Shown here in pieces: positions 22,205 to 34,371 of a stretch of DNA of 64,000 bases (position 1 is its first letter; every line of letters begins with the position of its first letter). The notes beneath the pieces are model-generated. The model saw only the letters and a program-made list of their open reading frames with translations. It made no database searches and was not told the DNA's origin. Source of the DNA: Eurosta solidaginis (lineage: Eukaryota > Arthropoda > Insecta > Diptera > Tephritidae); contig NC_090319.1 in NCBI RefSeq assembly GCF_040869045.1, positions 243,095,832 through 243,159,831 of the forward strand, given 5' to 3'. The position numbers were made by a program, and so were the translations under genes.

Positions 22205-25200
22205 GGATTTCCCCCGGGCCGGGTTTTCTCAGGGGGCTCGCGATTGGGAGGTAATACGAATTTTTTTTAATTCAAGAGAGTCTTTAGTTGTTCCGTGTGC
22301 AAATTTTAAGCCGAATTTCAAAAGCAACGAATATTGATAATAATTTTTTGCCTGGGCCTGAGGAGACAATAAACAAAAACGTGTTTCTCAAGGGGTCCGT
22401 GATTTAGAGGTACTAAGACATTTTTTTTAATTCAGGAGAGTCTTTAGTTGCTCCATGTGCAAATTTTAAACCGAATTTCAAAAGCAACGAATATTGATAA
22501 TGATTTTTTGCCTTGGCCTGAGGAGACAATAAAAATATCAAACAAAAACGTGTTTCTCAGGGGGCCCGCGATTGAGAGGTAATAAGAATTTTTTAATTCA
22601 AGAGAGTCTCTAGTTGTTCCGTGAGCAAATTTTAAGCCGAATTTCAAAAGCAACGAATATTGATAATAATTTTTTGCCTGGGCCTGAGCAGACAATAAAA
22701 ACATCAAACAAAAACGTGTTTCTCAGGGGGCCCGCGATTGAGAGGTAATAAGAATTTTTTAATTCAAGAGAGTCTCTAGTTGTTCCGTGTGCAAATTTTA
22801 AGCCGAATTTCAAAAGCAACGAATATTGATAATAATTTTTTGCCTGGGCCTGAGGAGACAATAAAAACATCAAACAAAAACGTGTTTCTCAGGGGGCCGT
22901 GATTTAGAGGTACTAAGACATTTTTTTTTAATTCAGGAGAGTCTTTAGTTGCTTCATGTGCAAATTTTAAGCCGAATTTCAAAAGCAACGAATATTGATA
23001 ATAATTTTTTGCCTGGGCCTGAGGAGACAATAAAAACATCAAACAAAAACGTGTTTCTCAGGGGGCCCGCGATTGAGAGGTAATAAGAATTTTTTAATTC
23101 AAGAGAGTCTCTAGTTGTTCCGTGAGCAAATTTTAAGCCGAATTTCAAAAGCAACGAATATTGATAATAATTTTTTGCCTGGGCCTGAGGAGACAATAAA
23201 AACATCAAACAAAAACGTGTTTCTCAGGGGGCCCGCGATTGAGAGGTAATAAGAATTTTTTAATTCAAGAGAGTCTCTAGTTGTTCCGTGTGCAAATTTT
23301 AAGCCGAATTTCAAAAGCAACGAATACTGATAATAATTTTTGCCTGGGCCTGAGGAGACAATAAAAACATCAAACAAAAACGTGTTTCTCAGGGGGTCCG
23401 TGATTTAGAGGTACTAAGACATTTTTTTTTAATTCAGGAGAGTCTTTAGTTGCTTCATGTGCAAATTTTAAGCCGAATTTCAAAAGCAACGAATATTGAT
23501 AATAATTTTTTGCCTGGGCCTGAGGAGACAATAAAAACATCAAACAAAAACGTGTTTCTCAGGGGGCCCGTGATTTAGAGGTACTAAGACATTTTTTTTA
23601 ATTCAGGAGAGTCTTTAGTTGCTTCATGTGCAAATTTTAAGCCGAATTTCAAAAGCAACGAATATTGATAATAATTTTTTGCCTGGGCCTGAGGAGACAA
23701 TAAAAACATCAAACAAAAACGTGTTTCTCAGGGGGCCCGCGATTGAGAGGTAATAAGAATTTTTTAATTCAAGAGAGTCTCTAGTTGTTCCGTGAGCAAA
23801 TTTTAAGCCGAATTTCAAAAGCAACGAATATTGATAATAATTTTTTGCCTGGGCCTGAGGAGACAATAAAAACATCAAACAAAAACGTGTTTCTCAGGGG
23901 GCCCGCGATTGAGAGGTAATAAGAATTTTTTAATTCAAGAGAGTCTCTAGTTGTTCCGTGAGCAAATTTTAAGCCGAATTTCAAAAGCAACGAATATTGA
24001 TAATAATTTTTTGCCTGGGCCTGAGGAGACAATAAAAACATCAAACAAAAACGTGTTTCTCAGGGGGCCCGCGATTGAGAGGTAATAAGAATTTTTTAAT
24101 TCAAGAGAGTCTCTAGTTGTTCCGTGTGCAAATTTTAAGCCGAATTTCAAAAGCAACGAATATTGATAATAATTTTTTGCCTGGGCCTGAGGAGACAATA
24201 AAAACATCAAACAAAAACGTGTTTCTCAGGGGGTCCGTGATTTAGAGGTACTAAGACATTTTTTTTTAATTCAGGAGAGTCTTTAGTTGCTTCATGTGCA
24301 AATTTTAAGCCGAATTTCAAAAGCAACGAATATTGATAATAATTTTTTGCCTGGGCCTGAGGAGACAATAAAAACATCAAACAAAAACGTGTTTCTCAGG
24401 GGGCCCGCGATTGAGAGGTAATAAGAATTTTTTAATTCAAGAGAGTCTCTAGTTGTTCCGTGAGCAAATTTTAAGCCGAATTTCAAAAGCAACGAATATT
24501 GATAATAATTTTTTGCCTGGGCCTGAGGAGACAATAAAAACATCAAACAAAAACGTGTTTCTCAGGGGGCCCGCGATTGAGAGGTAATAAGAATTTTTTA
24601 ATTCAAGAGAGTCTCTAGTTGTTCCGTGTGCAAATTTTAAGCCGAATTTCAAAAGCAACGAATATTGATAATAATTTTTTGCCTGGGCCTGAGGAGACAA
24701 TAAAAACATCAAACAAAAACGTGTTTCTCAGGGGGTCCGTGATTTAGAGGTACTAAGACATTTTTTTTTAATTCAGGAGAGTCTTTAGTTGCTTCATGTG
24801 CAAATTTTAAGCCGAATTTCAAAAGCAACGAATATTGATAATAATTTTTGCCTGGGCCTGAGGAGACAATAAAAACATCAAACAAAAACGTGTTTCTCAG
24901 GGGGCCCGCGATTGAGAGGTAATAAGAATTTTTTAATTCAAGAGAGTCTCTAGTTGTTCCGTGAGCAAATTTTAAGCCGAATTTCAAAAGCAACGAATAT
25001 TGATAATAATTTTTTGCCTGGGCCTGAGGAGACAATAAAAACATCAAACAAAAACGTGTTTCTCAGGGGGCCCGCGATTGAGAGGTAATAAGAATTTTTT
25101 AATTCAAGAGAGTCTCTAGTTGTTCCGTGTGCAAATTTTAAGCCGAATTTCAAAAGCAACGAATATTGATAATAATTTTTTGCCTGGGCCTGAGGAGACA

Positions 25201-27073
25201 ATAAAAACATCAAACAAAAACGTGTTTCTCAGGGGGTCCGTGATTTAGAGGTACTAAGGCATTTTTTTTTAATTCAGGAGAGTCTTTAGTTGCTTCATGT
25301 GCAAATTTTAAGCCGAATTTCAAAAGCAACGAATATTGATAATAATTTTTTGCCTGGGCCTGAGGAGACAATAAAAATATCAAACAAAAACGTGTTTCTC
25401 AGGGGGCCCGCGATTGAGAGGTAATAAGAATTTTTTAATTCAAGAGAGTCTCTAGTTGTTCCGTGTGCAAATTTTAAGCCGAATTTCAAAAGCAACGAAT
25501 ATTGATAATAATTTTTTGCCTGGGCCTGAGGAGACAATAAAAACATCAAACAAAAACGTGTTTCTCAGGGGGCCCGCGATTGAGAGGTAATAAGAATTTT
25601 TTAATTCAAGAGAGTCTCTAGTTGTTCCGTGTGCAAATTTTAAGCCGAATTTCAAAAGCAACGAATATTGATAATAATTTTTTGCCTGGGCCTGAGGAGA
25701 CAATAAAAACATCAAACAAAAACGTGTTTCTCAGGGGGTCCGTGATTTAGAGGTACTAAGACATTTTTTTTTAATTCAGGAGAGTCTTTAGTTGCTCCAT
25801 GTGCAAATTTTAAGCCGAATTTCAAAAGCAACGAATATTGATAATAATTGTTTGCCTGGGCCTGAGGAGACAATAAAAACATCAAACAAAAACGTGTTTC
25901 TCAGGGGGCCCGTGTTTTAGAGGTACTAAGACATTTTTTTTAATTTAGGAAAGTCTTTACTTGCTTCATGTGCAAATTTTAAGCCGAATTTCAAAAGCAA
26001 CGAATATTGATAATAATTTTTTGCCTGGGCCTGAGGAGACAATAAAAACATCAAACAAAAACGTGTTTCTCAGGGGGTCCGTGATTTAGAGCTACTAAGA
26101 CATTTTTTTTAATTCAGGAGAGTCTTTAGTTGCTCCATGTGCAAATTTTAAGCCGAATTTCAAAAGCAACGAATATTGATAATGATTTTTTGCCTTGGCC
26201 TGAGGAGACAATAAAAACATCAAACAAAAACGTGTTTCTCAGGGGGCCCGCGATTGAGAGGTAATAAGAATTTTTTTAATTCAAGATAGTCTTTAGTGGT
26301 TCCGTGTGCAAATTTTAAGCCGAATTTCAAAAGCAACGAATATTGATAATAATTTTTTGCCTGGGTCTGAGGAGACAATAAAAACATCAAACAAAAACGT
26401 GTTTCTCAGGGGGCCCGTGATTTAGAGGTACTAAGACATTTTTTTTAATTCAGGAGAGTCTTTAGTTGCTCCATGTGCAAATTTTAAGCCGAATTTCAAA
26501 AGCAACGAATATTGATAATAATTTTTTGCCTTGGCCTGAGGAGACAATAAAAACATAAAACAAAAACGTGTTTCTCAGGGGGCCCGCGATTGAGAGGTAA
26601 TAAGAATTTTTTTTAATTCAGGAGAGTCTTTAGTTGTTCCATGTGCAAATTTTAAGCCGAATTTCAAAAGCAACGAATATTGATAATAATTTTTTGCCTG
26701 GGCCTGAGGAGACAATAAAAACATCAAACCAAAACGTGTTTCTCAGGGCGCCCGTGATTTAGAGGTACTAAGACATTTTTTTTAATTCAAGAGAGTCTTT
26801 AGTTGTTCCGTGTGCAAATTTTAAGCCGAATTTCAAAAGCAACGAATATTGATAATAATTTTTTGCCTGGGCCTGAGGAGACAATAAAAACATCAAACAA
26901 AAACGTGTTTCTCAGGGGGCCCGTGATTTAGAGGTACTAAGACATTTTTTTTAATTCAGGAGAGTCTTTAGTTGTTCCATGTGAAAATTTTAAGCCGAAT
27001 TTCAAAAGCAACGAATATTGATAATAATTTTTTGCCTGGGCCTGAGGAGACAATAAAAACATCAAACAAAAAT
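22205..27073 (+). repeat. Minisatellite of about 29 units of 166-169 bp with A-A-B higher-order order
   Basis: Each unit contains 'aattttaagccgaatttcaa', 'aagcaacgaatattgataat', 'tttgcctgggcctgaggaga' and 'acaaaaacgtgtttctcagg'. Two unit types alternate. A (about 166 bp) has 'gcgattgagaggtaataaga' and 'gagagtctctagttgttccg'. B (about 169 bp) has 'gtgatttagaggtactaaga' and 'ggagagtctttagttgcttc'. Between about 22568 and 25740 the order is mainly A-A-B (about 501 bp), with local exceptions. Left and right edges are more diverged and mixed. Repeated minus-strand frames of about 87 codons arise from periodicity; each 166- or 169-bp unit shifts frame, so I do not treat them as genes. Confidence 0.95.
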
Positions 27074-27112
27074 GTATGTTTATGTGAATCTGAAATCGTA
27101 AAGTTTCCGTGG

Positions 27113-29251
27113 TGACACTGATGAAGGTTCATCTTCAAAAAGTCTTCCAACAATACCACCAACTCTGTATTAAAGTACAGATTATTTCAACGACTTCGAT
27201 ATCGGTACCGTGAATAATGAGTTTTTGTGATCTGAAGAAGTCAACGACATAATTCGTCGAGCTCATCAAAAGTGTCCTGTTATTTTTCCACGTGATTGTC
27301 AATACGAGGCATTTCCTACCTCGTTGTTAGACAGGATCTTGCCAAATGGAGATAAAGTGGAGCGTGACTGGTTGGTGTGGAGTGCAAGTAGTAATACTTT
27401 TTATTGCCTACCATGTCGTCTGTTAATTACCAATACTTAAAATTGACCCAAAATTTGTTGTCCTAGCCGATATTCGAAATTGCAGGTGTGGAAGAAGCTA
27501 TACGATAAACTGCCATCACACGAAAATACTCAAGATCACATTAAATGTTTTATTCAATGGCGATTTTTACAAAATCAAACGGAGGCTACAATTGACACAC
27601 TTATCAATGAACAGCTAATCACTGAAACTCAAAAGTGGAAAGACATTTTATATATAATTTTGGACACTATTTTATTTTTGGGGGAAAGAGGCCTAGCTTT
27701 CAAAGGCGAAAGCATATATCTTGGTGAACAAAACAATGGACATTTTTTGGGCTTCTAAGATCTCATAAGCCATTATGATCCGATACTTAGAGATCATTTG
27801 GGGAAAGTTGGGATTTAAAAAAAGCAGCACAAACGATTAAAAGTTCACTATCTTTCCCCAGATATCCTGAACGAGTTTATAGAAATTTGTGCAAAGCACG
27901 TGAGGGAAACTATATTAGATCAAGGCAAGAAAGCCAAGTATTTTGCTATTATCGTTGATGCTATGCTTGATGCTAGTTACGTTGACTACGTTCATTTTGC
28001 GCTAACTCCATTTCAATTCGAAAGCAACCAATTTTACAATTCAAGAACGGTTTTTGGCTTTCGTGAAATGTATGTAACCAAAAAACTGGTCAGAAAATCG
28101 CTGATCTAATTTGCCGTACTTAATTGAAGATTGTCGTGCACAAGGGTACGATAACGGCGCCAATATGAAAGGAGCTTATAACGGAGCACTACGTCACATT
28201 CTCGAAAAAACTCGAATGCTGATTACTCGCCTTGTGCAACCCACATTCTCAATTTATGTGGTGTTGGTGCTGCAGAATGCTGTACGGCTGCAATTACTTT
28301 CTTCGGAGTTGTACAAAATGTTTTACTATTTTCAGCAGCACTCTACAACGATGGGACATCCTCAAAAAAATGTACCGAACTCTATTCATAGTCTTTCAGC
28401 CAAAAGCCAAATTTGACTGCGCAAGCATACGGCGATGTTACCGGCATTCTCAAGTACATCAACAAGCTAGAATGTATCTTGCTGTCCTCAATTTGGTTGA
28501 AAACAGACTACCATTAATGAAAGAAACGTGGTCCTCCAAGCTACAGACGCCACCATAGATGTTGAGGTCCGACATCTAGATGCCTTATTAGCTGATTTGG
28601 AGTTGATCAGGAACCAATGGGAAACAATTTTAAACGAATGCAAAACTGTTACTATTAAATTGAATATCTCGCCAAAGTTTTCGGACATTCGACGTTTTGA
28701 AGATAATGGAAATGAGATGATTAAGGATAATCCATAGTCTGATTTTAAAAACAATACATTCTCGGTGATCGTCGATTCGGTAATCACTGGCATTAACGTG
28801 AACGATTTGCAGCTATGAGAAATTTAAACGAGACGTTTTCCTTTTTGTGACAATTTGAAGACATGGATGAAACTACGATTCGGGCGAGCGCACCAAAATT
28901 TGTCGAAAAATAGAATTCGGACATTTCTCAAAGCTTAGAATTAGAAATAATTCGCTTGAAACACATTTACGAAGAAAATTTTGATAAAGGCCTGTCACCA
29001 TTGGAATTGCTAATGCCATCTATGTTCAAAATCTGTATACAATTTTCCCGAACATTTGTGTTGCTTTACGTATCTTTTGCACCATACCTCTCACTGTAGC
29101 TAGTGCAGAACGTTACTTCAGCGTCCTTTCAAAAATCAAAAACTTTCATAGATCGTGTTCATCTCAAGAACGAGCTTCAGGACTTGCCACGTTTTGTGTT
29201 GAATCCGTTTTGGCAAGACAGTTAAATTTTGATATTACTATAAAAATTTAG
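27113..29251 (+). pseudogene. hAT-family transposase (ZMYM1-like), degenerate
   Basis: A DNA-binding cut-and-paste transposase, recognised through frames joined by several stops and frameshifts. The N-terminal TTF/zinc-finger-like part is at about 27290-27420 (LPNGDKVERDWLVWS, then FYCLPCRLL). A central part lies at 27480-27760. The RNase H-like core begins at about 27930 with AIIVDAMLDASYVDYVHF, and continues with QGYDNGANMKG at about 28139-28170. The C-terminal dimerisation segment (IPLTVASAERYFSVLSKI...) runs to the TAG at 29249-29251. At least six interruptions make it non-functional. It starts 40 bp after the minisatellite ends, and no intact start codon is credible. Confidence 0.85.
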
Positions 29252-29655
29252 CAGCGAAAAAAGCAAGTAAAGCCATTCTTTGATATCCGAACTTTCTATA
29301 TTGAATAATTAAAATGTATAATCATCATTAAATTTATCAGAAATGTATTAAAATGTTACCAAATAACTAGAACAGATTATTTGAAAGAATATATGGCTGC
29401 TAAAAGAGCATTTTATTTCTACGTTACAATAAAATAGTATAAATAGTAAATATTCTGTGCCCAATTTTATTGTCAGCTCTTACTCCAAAAATCATTTAGT
29501 TGATGTGGCAAACATTTTTTTTTTTTCATGTAATCCATCAATAATGATTCATGAATGAGACATCGTTAATTCAAGTTAATCAAATGTATTAGTGGATTTT
29601 TTATAGGGGGCCCATAAACTGCTTAGTCCCGGGCTCGGATTTTCTCTCTACGGCC
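29252..29655 (+). other. 3' flank of the hAT transposase to the proposed element end
   Basis: AT-rich sequence with a T-run near 29516-29526. It ends in the GC-rich block 'gggggcccataaactgc' and 'cccgggctcggattttctc', then 'tctacggccctg' at 29644-29655. The contrast with the neighbouring sequence supports an element terminus. Confidence 0.45.
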
Positions 29656-29960
29656 CTGTATGTAGGTTTGGGTATAGAAAATGCAGAAACCGTAAACAAA
29701 TGTATTTTGTTGTTGCGTAAAGAAAACTTTTGACTGTAAAATGGAAAACTTTCTACGTTTTCTAGGGACTGTAGACAGAGGCAATACCCGTACTATAATT
29801 TTTTCTCGAATAAAATAAATAAAAATTTGTATTTATTTATTTATTTAAAGTTATTTTAACACACTTTTCATACACTTATACAAATGTTTCAAAAGCAGGT
29901 TCCTATTTTTATTTAGACATGTATCACACAATATTAATGGGTAAATATTAAATATCTATG
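29656..29960 (+). repeat. Dispersed repeat R-A, copy 2, right part
   Basis: About 29800-29945 matches 425-720 with small gaps: 'attttttctcgaataaaat', 'cagg/ttcctatttttatttag' and 'acatgtatcacacaatatta'. Together with 21735-22177 it rebuilds the order seen in copy 1. Confidence 0.5.
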
Positions 29961-31485
29961 TATATTCTAAGCTGTATTTGAAAATATTAAGGCTCTCAAT
30001 TGTATATCGCTGCGCTAGTTCCAAATTTTCAGTCAGATTTGCCAATACACTCTAAAAATCTAGAAATATCAAAAAAAATGTCATAAGTACAAAAATTTTA
30101 GTTATGAAAATAAAACTAAAAATTCTCCAAATAAATAAGGATATTTCTAGTGTATTTAGATATTCTGAATGGAAATTCGAGGTATGTATTTGGATTCGAG
30201 CTCTGATCTTATAGCGATGAAATATGAAGCGAGCGATATTGGTTTTACTTTTAGCTTCGGTTCAGAGTGGTTCAGTATTAAAATTTCGGGTTTCAACCAC
30301 GATACAATCTTCAATTTTCATCCGATTTGAATAGTTTTTTTATAAATGAAGACTATTGGGATTTTAATTAGCAAAGATGTAATAATTTTTAAACTATTTG
30401 TTATGTATTTCGTAATAATAGCTTCGTTTTGGGTTGGTTATACAAATATTTGGAACTTGTGTTTGTTTACTAAAAGTTATTGGAATAAGCAGGAGAATGA
30501 TTTATATCCAAAATTTTCCAGTTTCGTGTAATTTGCGTTAAAAATATATGTATACAAATAAAAGTTCAAAAATTAATCATAACCTAGCAATTTTAAATCT
30601 AAAACGCTTTCGCTTAATGAAAAAATTATTAAAATCGTGTGACAAAGCGCCATTTCAAACCGAAAAATATATAATCCGAATTCCTTTTCAGAACATCTAA
30701 ATAAGGGGTCTGCATTCCATACCACAATTGTGCTCTCATTGCGTATGTGAAGGAGAATTTTTAGAGACCCATGATGTAAATACACATGAAATTAACTTAA
30801 TTTATTTGGAAAATTTTCATATTTTCATATTTTCAAAATTGAAATTTTTGTACTTTTTGAAAATACACTCAGATAAAGTGCAAGGCCGCTGACTGGTGCT
30901 GATTGGAAAAATCACGGAAACTTGAATTGTTTTTAACTGGTCCTTTCAACAGAGTGGAGCCCACCCTCTTCCTCTGAGTCCATAGGAGAGTTGCAATTAG
31001 AATATATCTTATAAAATTTGGTGCACAAAGCGTGGTTGTCACCTGTCTTGTTACTTCGTTAGTCAATAGTGGACAGTGTTTTTTTGTGCTTTTTTACAGA
31101 ATTATCGAATTTCAATTTATAAATCGAAATATACAACAAGTGACGAACGAAATTTGTTTCAAATAAAATAGTGGGCCATGCGAAAACTGTGTTTTAACAC
31201 AATTAGGCCCTTTAAATCAATTTTTATCTTATTCTCACTTTTCTCATCAGGCATACTTTGAAATCGGAACTCAATTAAATTCAGGTCCATTCGTCTTCTT
31301 AAGTAATATTTTTCTTTGGCCGCAGATTATATAGCTATAGAGCATCAAAATTATCAATCCATATTGTAATTATGGTAGGAGCATGGCTTATATATCTACA
31401 TATATAAACTTTTTATTATACCTTTATATTAAGTCCCTTTCATGTTTGTCACCTCATTTCCATACGAACCTACGTAAAAGTCTTT
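29961..31485. other. Unannotated AT-rich 1.5 kb
   Basis: No element ends or tandem array seen. Short frames (30346-30531 plus, 30573-30785 minus, 30869-31066 minus) have no recognisable domain. Confidence 0.35.
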
Positions 31486-31489
31486 TTCG

Positions 31490-33290
31490 GTAACTTCCCG
31501 TTGAGCTAGACACTTGATAATTAGAACATAGTTCAGATCTGGAAGACATTACAATGCAAGTAAAAAAAAAAGTCCGCTAGGTGGCGCACGGATCGAGATA
31601 TACAGAAAATTAATTTTAAAATGAAAATTTTGCGATCGACTTTTAGCTAACTTCTCTGTGTTCCAGAGACTTGAAACTTAGCACATAGTTTGCGAGTCGA
31701 TGGCACTACAATTCTTGGAAAACAAAATGCCGCCAAGTGGCAGACGAATCGAGATAAACGAAAATCCCTGAAAATCTATGAAAAAACGCAGGGAATCTTG
31801 CGATCGGTTTTTAAATAACTTTCCGGTGAGCTAGAGATTTGAAACTTGGGCCGTGAGTCAGAACCCGGTGACAATGCAATATTTTATCAAAAAAATTCCG
31901 CTAGGTGACGCATGGATCGAGATATTAGGAAAATTAATTTTAATTTGGGAATCTTTCAATCCATTTTTAACTAACTTCCCGGTTAGCTATTAGCTAGAGA
32001 CTTGTAACTTAGCACATATTTCGAGACTCGGTGACAATACAATTTATGGAAAACAAAGTTCCGCTAGGTGGCGTGCTAACTGAGATAACTACAAATCTCT
32101 GAAAAATGAGGGGAATCTTGCGATCGATTTTTGAGTAACTTTCCGGTGAGCTAGAGACTTGAAACTTGGGCCGTAAGTCAGAACCCGGTGGCAATGCAAT
32201 ATTTGATCAAAAAAAAATCGCTAGGTGGCACGCGGATCGAAATAGTAAGAAAACAAATTGTAATTTGGGAATCTTTCAATCCATTTTTAACTAAATTCCC
32301 GATGACCTAGAGACTTGAAACTTGGCACTTACTTCCAGGCTTGGTGACAATACAATTTACGGAAAACAAAATTCCACTAGGTGGCGCGCTAAGTGAGACA
32401 ACTACAAATCCTTGAAAAACGAGGGGAATCTTGCAATCGATTTTTGAGTAACTTCCCGGTGAGCTGGAGATATGAAACGTGAGCCGTAAGTCAGAACCCG
32501 GTGGCAATGCAATATTTGATCAAAAAAAATTCGCTAGGTGGCGCATGGATCGGGATTTTAAGAAAATTATTTTTGATTTGGGAATATTTCAATCCATTTT
32601 TAGTGACAATACAATATACAGAGAACAAAATTACGCTAGGTGGCCCGCTAAGTGAGATAACTACAAATCCTTGAAAAACGAGGGGAATCTTGCAATCGAT
32701 TTTTGAGTAACTTCCCGGTGAGCTGGAGATATGAAACTTGAATCGTAAGTCAGAACCCGGTGACAAAGCAACATTTAATCAAAAAAACTTCGCTAGGTGG
32801 CACGCTGATCGAGATAGTAATAAAACTAATTTTAATTTGGGAATCTTCCAATCCATTTTTAACTAACTTCCCGGTTACCTAGGGACTTGAAACTTGGCAC
32901 TTAATTAGAGGCCTGGTGACAATAAAACTTATAGAAAACAAAGTTCCGCTAGCGCGCCACGCTAGTTAAGATAACTGCAAATCCTTTAAAAACGGGGGGG
33001 ATTTTGCGATCGATTTTCGAGTAACTTCCCGATGAGCTAGAAACATGAAACTTGGGCCGTAAGTCAGAACCCGGTGACAATGCAATATTTTATCAAAAAA
33101 ATTCGGCTAGGTGGTGCATGGATCGAGATATTTAGAAAATTAGTTTTAAATTGGGAATCTTGCAATCAATTTTTAACCAACTTCCTGGATATCTAGTGAC
33201 TTGAAACCTGAAATATAGTTTAAGACTCGGTGACAGTGCAATGTTTGATCAAAAAATTTGAGCTACGTAACGCAAAAGTCGAACTATTTA
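31490..33290 (+). repeat. Satellite array of about 12 monomers (about 157 bp) with dimeric order
   Basis: The 'gctaggtggcgc' word or its variants occurs near 31574, 31734, 31899, 32061, 32219, 32375, 32532, 32636, 32793, 32949, 33106 and 33262. The spacing is 155-165 bp except one of about 104 bp (a deletion). Alternate monomers differ. One type has 'gcatggatcgagatatt' and 'gggaatctttcaatccattt'. The other has 'gctaagtgagataactaca' and 'gaaaaacgaggggaatcttg'. The repeat unit is therefore a dimer of about 315 bp. 'aacttcccggtgagctagag' and 'gtcagaacccggtgacaatg' are shared. Non-coding. Confidence 0.92.
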
Positions 33291-33340
33291 GAAGATTAGG
33301 CCATACCTTCATGCCTAGCCTCCTGAGTGTTGCAGTCGTT

Positions 33341-33504
33341 GTAGAATTCCACCTCGTTGAAGGCCCAACCCAATGCACGTCCTTGCATACTTTTAGGCGT
33401 ACGCGACTTTCACCAAAATTCTGTTAGACTTTCAGGCGTATGTGAATTTCACCACTATTTTCAGCTGTGCAAATTAAGTAGCTGACAAACGAGGTGGAAT
33501 TCTC
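33341..33504. repeat. Short inverted repeat flanking about 135 bp
   Basis: 'gaattccacctcgtt' at 33341-33355 and 'aacgaggtggaattc' at 33490-33504 are perfect 15-bp inverted copies. Too short and without a clear target duplication to name as an element. Confidence 0.6.
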
Positions 33505-33935
33505 CTGTTATGATGTACATTCACCAGCAATGAAAATTCACCACATCATCAATTGTGCTGAACTTACTTCCTCAATAATTGTGATCATATTCACCAACAT
33601 CGATTACGTTGCACTATCCGGCTATCCGGCTTCGCCAATTATGAGAATAACCGCCAACCAGAATCATTCACCAGATTCATCTTCTTTTTCCAACTCACCC
33701 GGTCCACCAATATCAAGAACATCGAACAGCTATAATAATTCACCGATTTATATGTAGCACACATACATCTTTCTACAGTCACCTAAGCCGGATATAGCGA
33801 TATAGACGTAGTGCGTCCGAGCAACGCCAAAGAACGGGTAGCTATTTTGAACAAATAAATAAAGATAAGAATTTTCACTTAGGAATTACTTAAATTACTA
33901 ATCAATGTTGCAATTGCCTTTTTGTAGGCAGTATT
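33505..33935. other. Unannotated sequence with a Ser/Pro/Asn-rich frame
   Basis: A frame at 33494-33757 encodes an 87-residue peptide with NHSPDSSSFSNSPGPPIS. The bias reflects local 'attcaccagaatcattcacc' repeats. No homologous family was recognised, so I leave it uncalled. Confidence 0.3.
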
Positions 33936-33936
33936 G

Positions 33937-34371
33937 CAAAAATTGAAAATAAAAAGATGATAATAAAATCTTAAGGACTACCTTTATATAAATGGACCAA
34001 AAATAGAAGGCAATTTTTCCTTTAATACAGACATAGTCTTTTTGAGTTTTGACTAAAATACTTTAACAATAGCTCTTGTAAAATAATTTTGGGACTTAAA
34101 ACTATAAAGGTGGAGCGCAATCTTTCAATTTAAGGCAAACCATGTACTTGGGATCAACTAATTGATTATTTAAAATTTAAACACGCGCTCTACCTTTATA
34201 ATTTTAAATCCGAAAATTCTTTTACAAGAGGTATTGTTAAAGTTTTTCAGTCAAAATTCAACAAAACTATGTCTGTATTAAAGGAAAAATTGCCTTCTAT
34301 TTTTTGGTCCATTTATATAAAGGTAGTCCTTAAAATTTTTTTAACATCTTTTTATTTTTACATTGCTTACT
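33937..34371. mobile_element. AT-rich foldback (MITE-like) element
   Basis: The left arm (about 33945-34110) and right arm (about 34195-34366) are inverted copies: 'aaggactacctttatataaa' against 'tttatataaaggtagtcctt'. 'ggcaatttttcctttaatac' and 'ctttaacaata' are also matched across the axis. Arm length is about 150-170 bp around a centre of about 90 bp, so the strand could fold almost fully. No coding. Superfamily and target duplication not determined. Confidence 0.85.

Larger units (their letters stand above)
22178..29655 (+). mobile_element. Putative hAT element containing the minisatellite and a dead transposase
   Basis: The right end is proposed at 29655, because 'ggattttctctctacggccctg' there would read as a CAGGGCCGTAGAGAG-type hAT terminus on the minus strand. 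Repeat R-A resumes right after it. The left end should lie near 22178-22205, but the G run and the palindrome obscure any matching terminus. 'cccgggccgggttttctc' at about 22213-22230 resembles the right-end 'cccgggctcggattttctc' in the same orientation, not inverted. No 8-bp target duplication could be confirmed, so the unit is an inference from the split R-A repeat. Confidence 0.4.

Noticed and set aside
22205..27073. Serial minus-strand frames of about 87 codons in the minisatellite, resembling a repeated protein family
   Set aside because: They are the same unit read again and again. Unit lengths of 166 and 169 shift the frame each time, there is no domain, and stops close every unit.
22205..27073. 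CRISPR-like array
   Set aside because: Whole units of about 167 bp are conserved with no short repeat/variable spacer alternation, and the context is eukaryotic.
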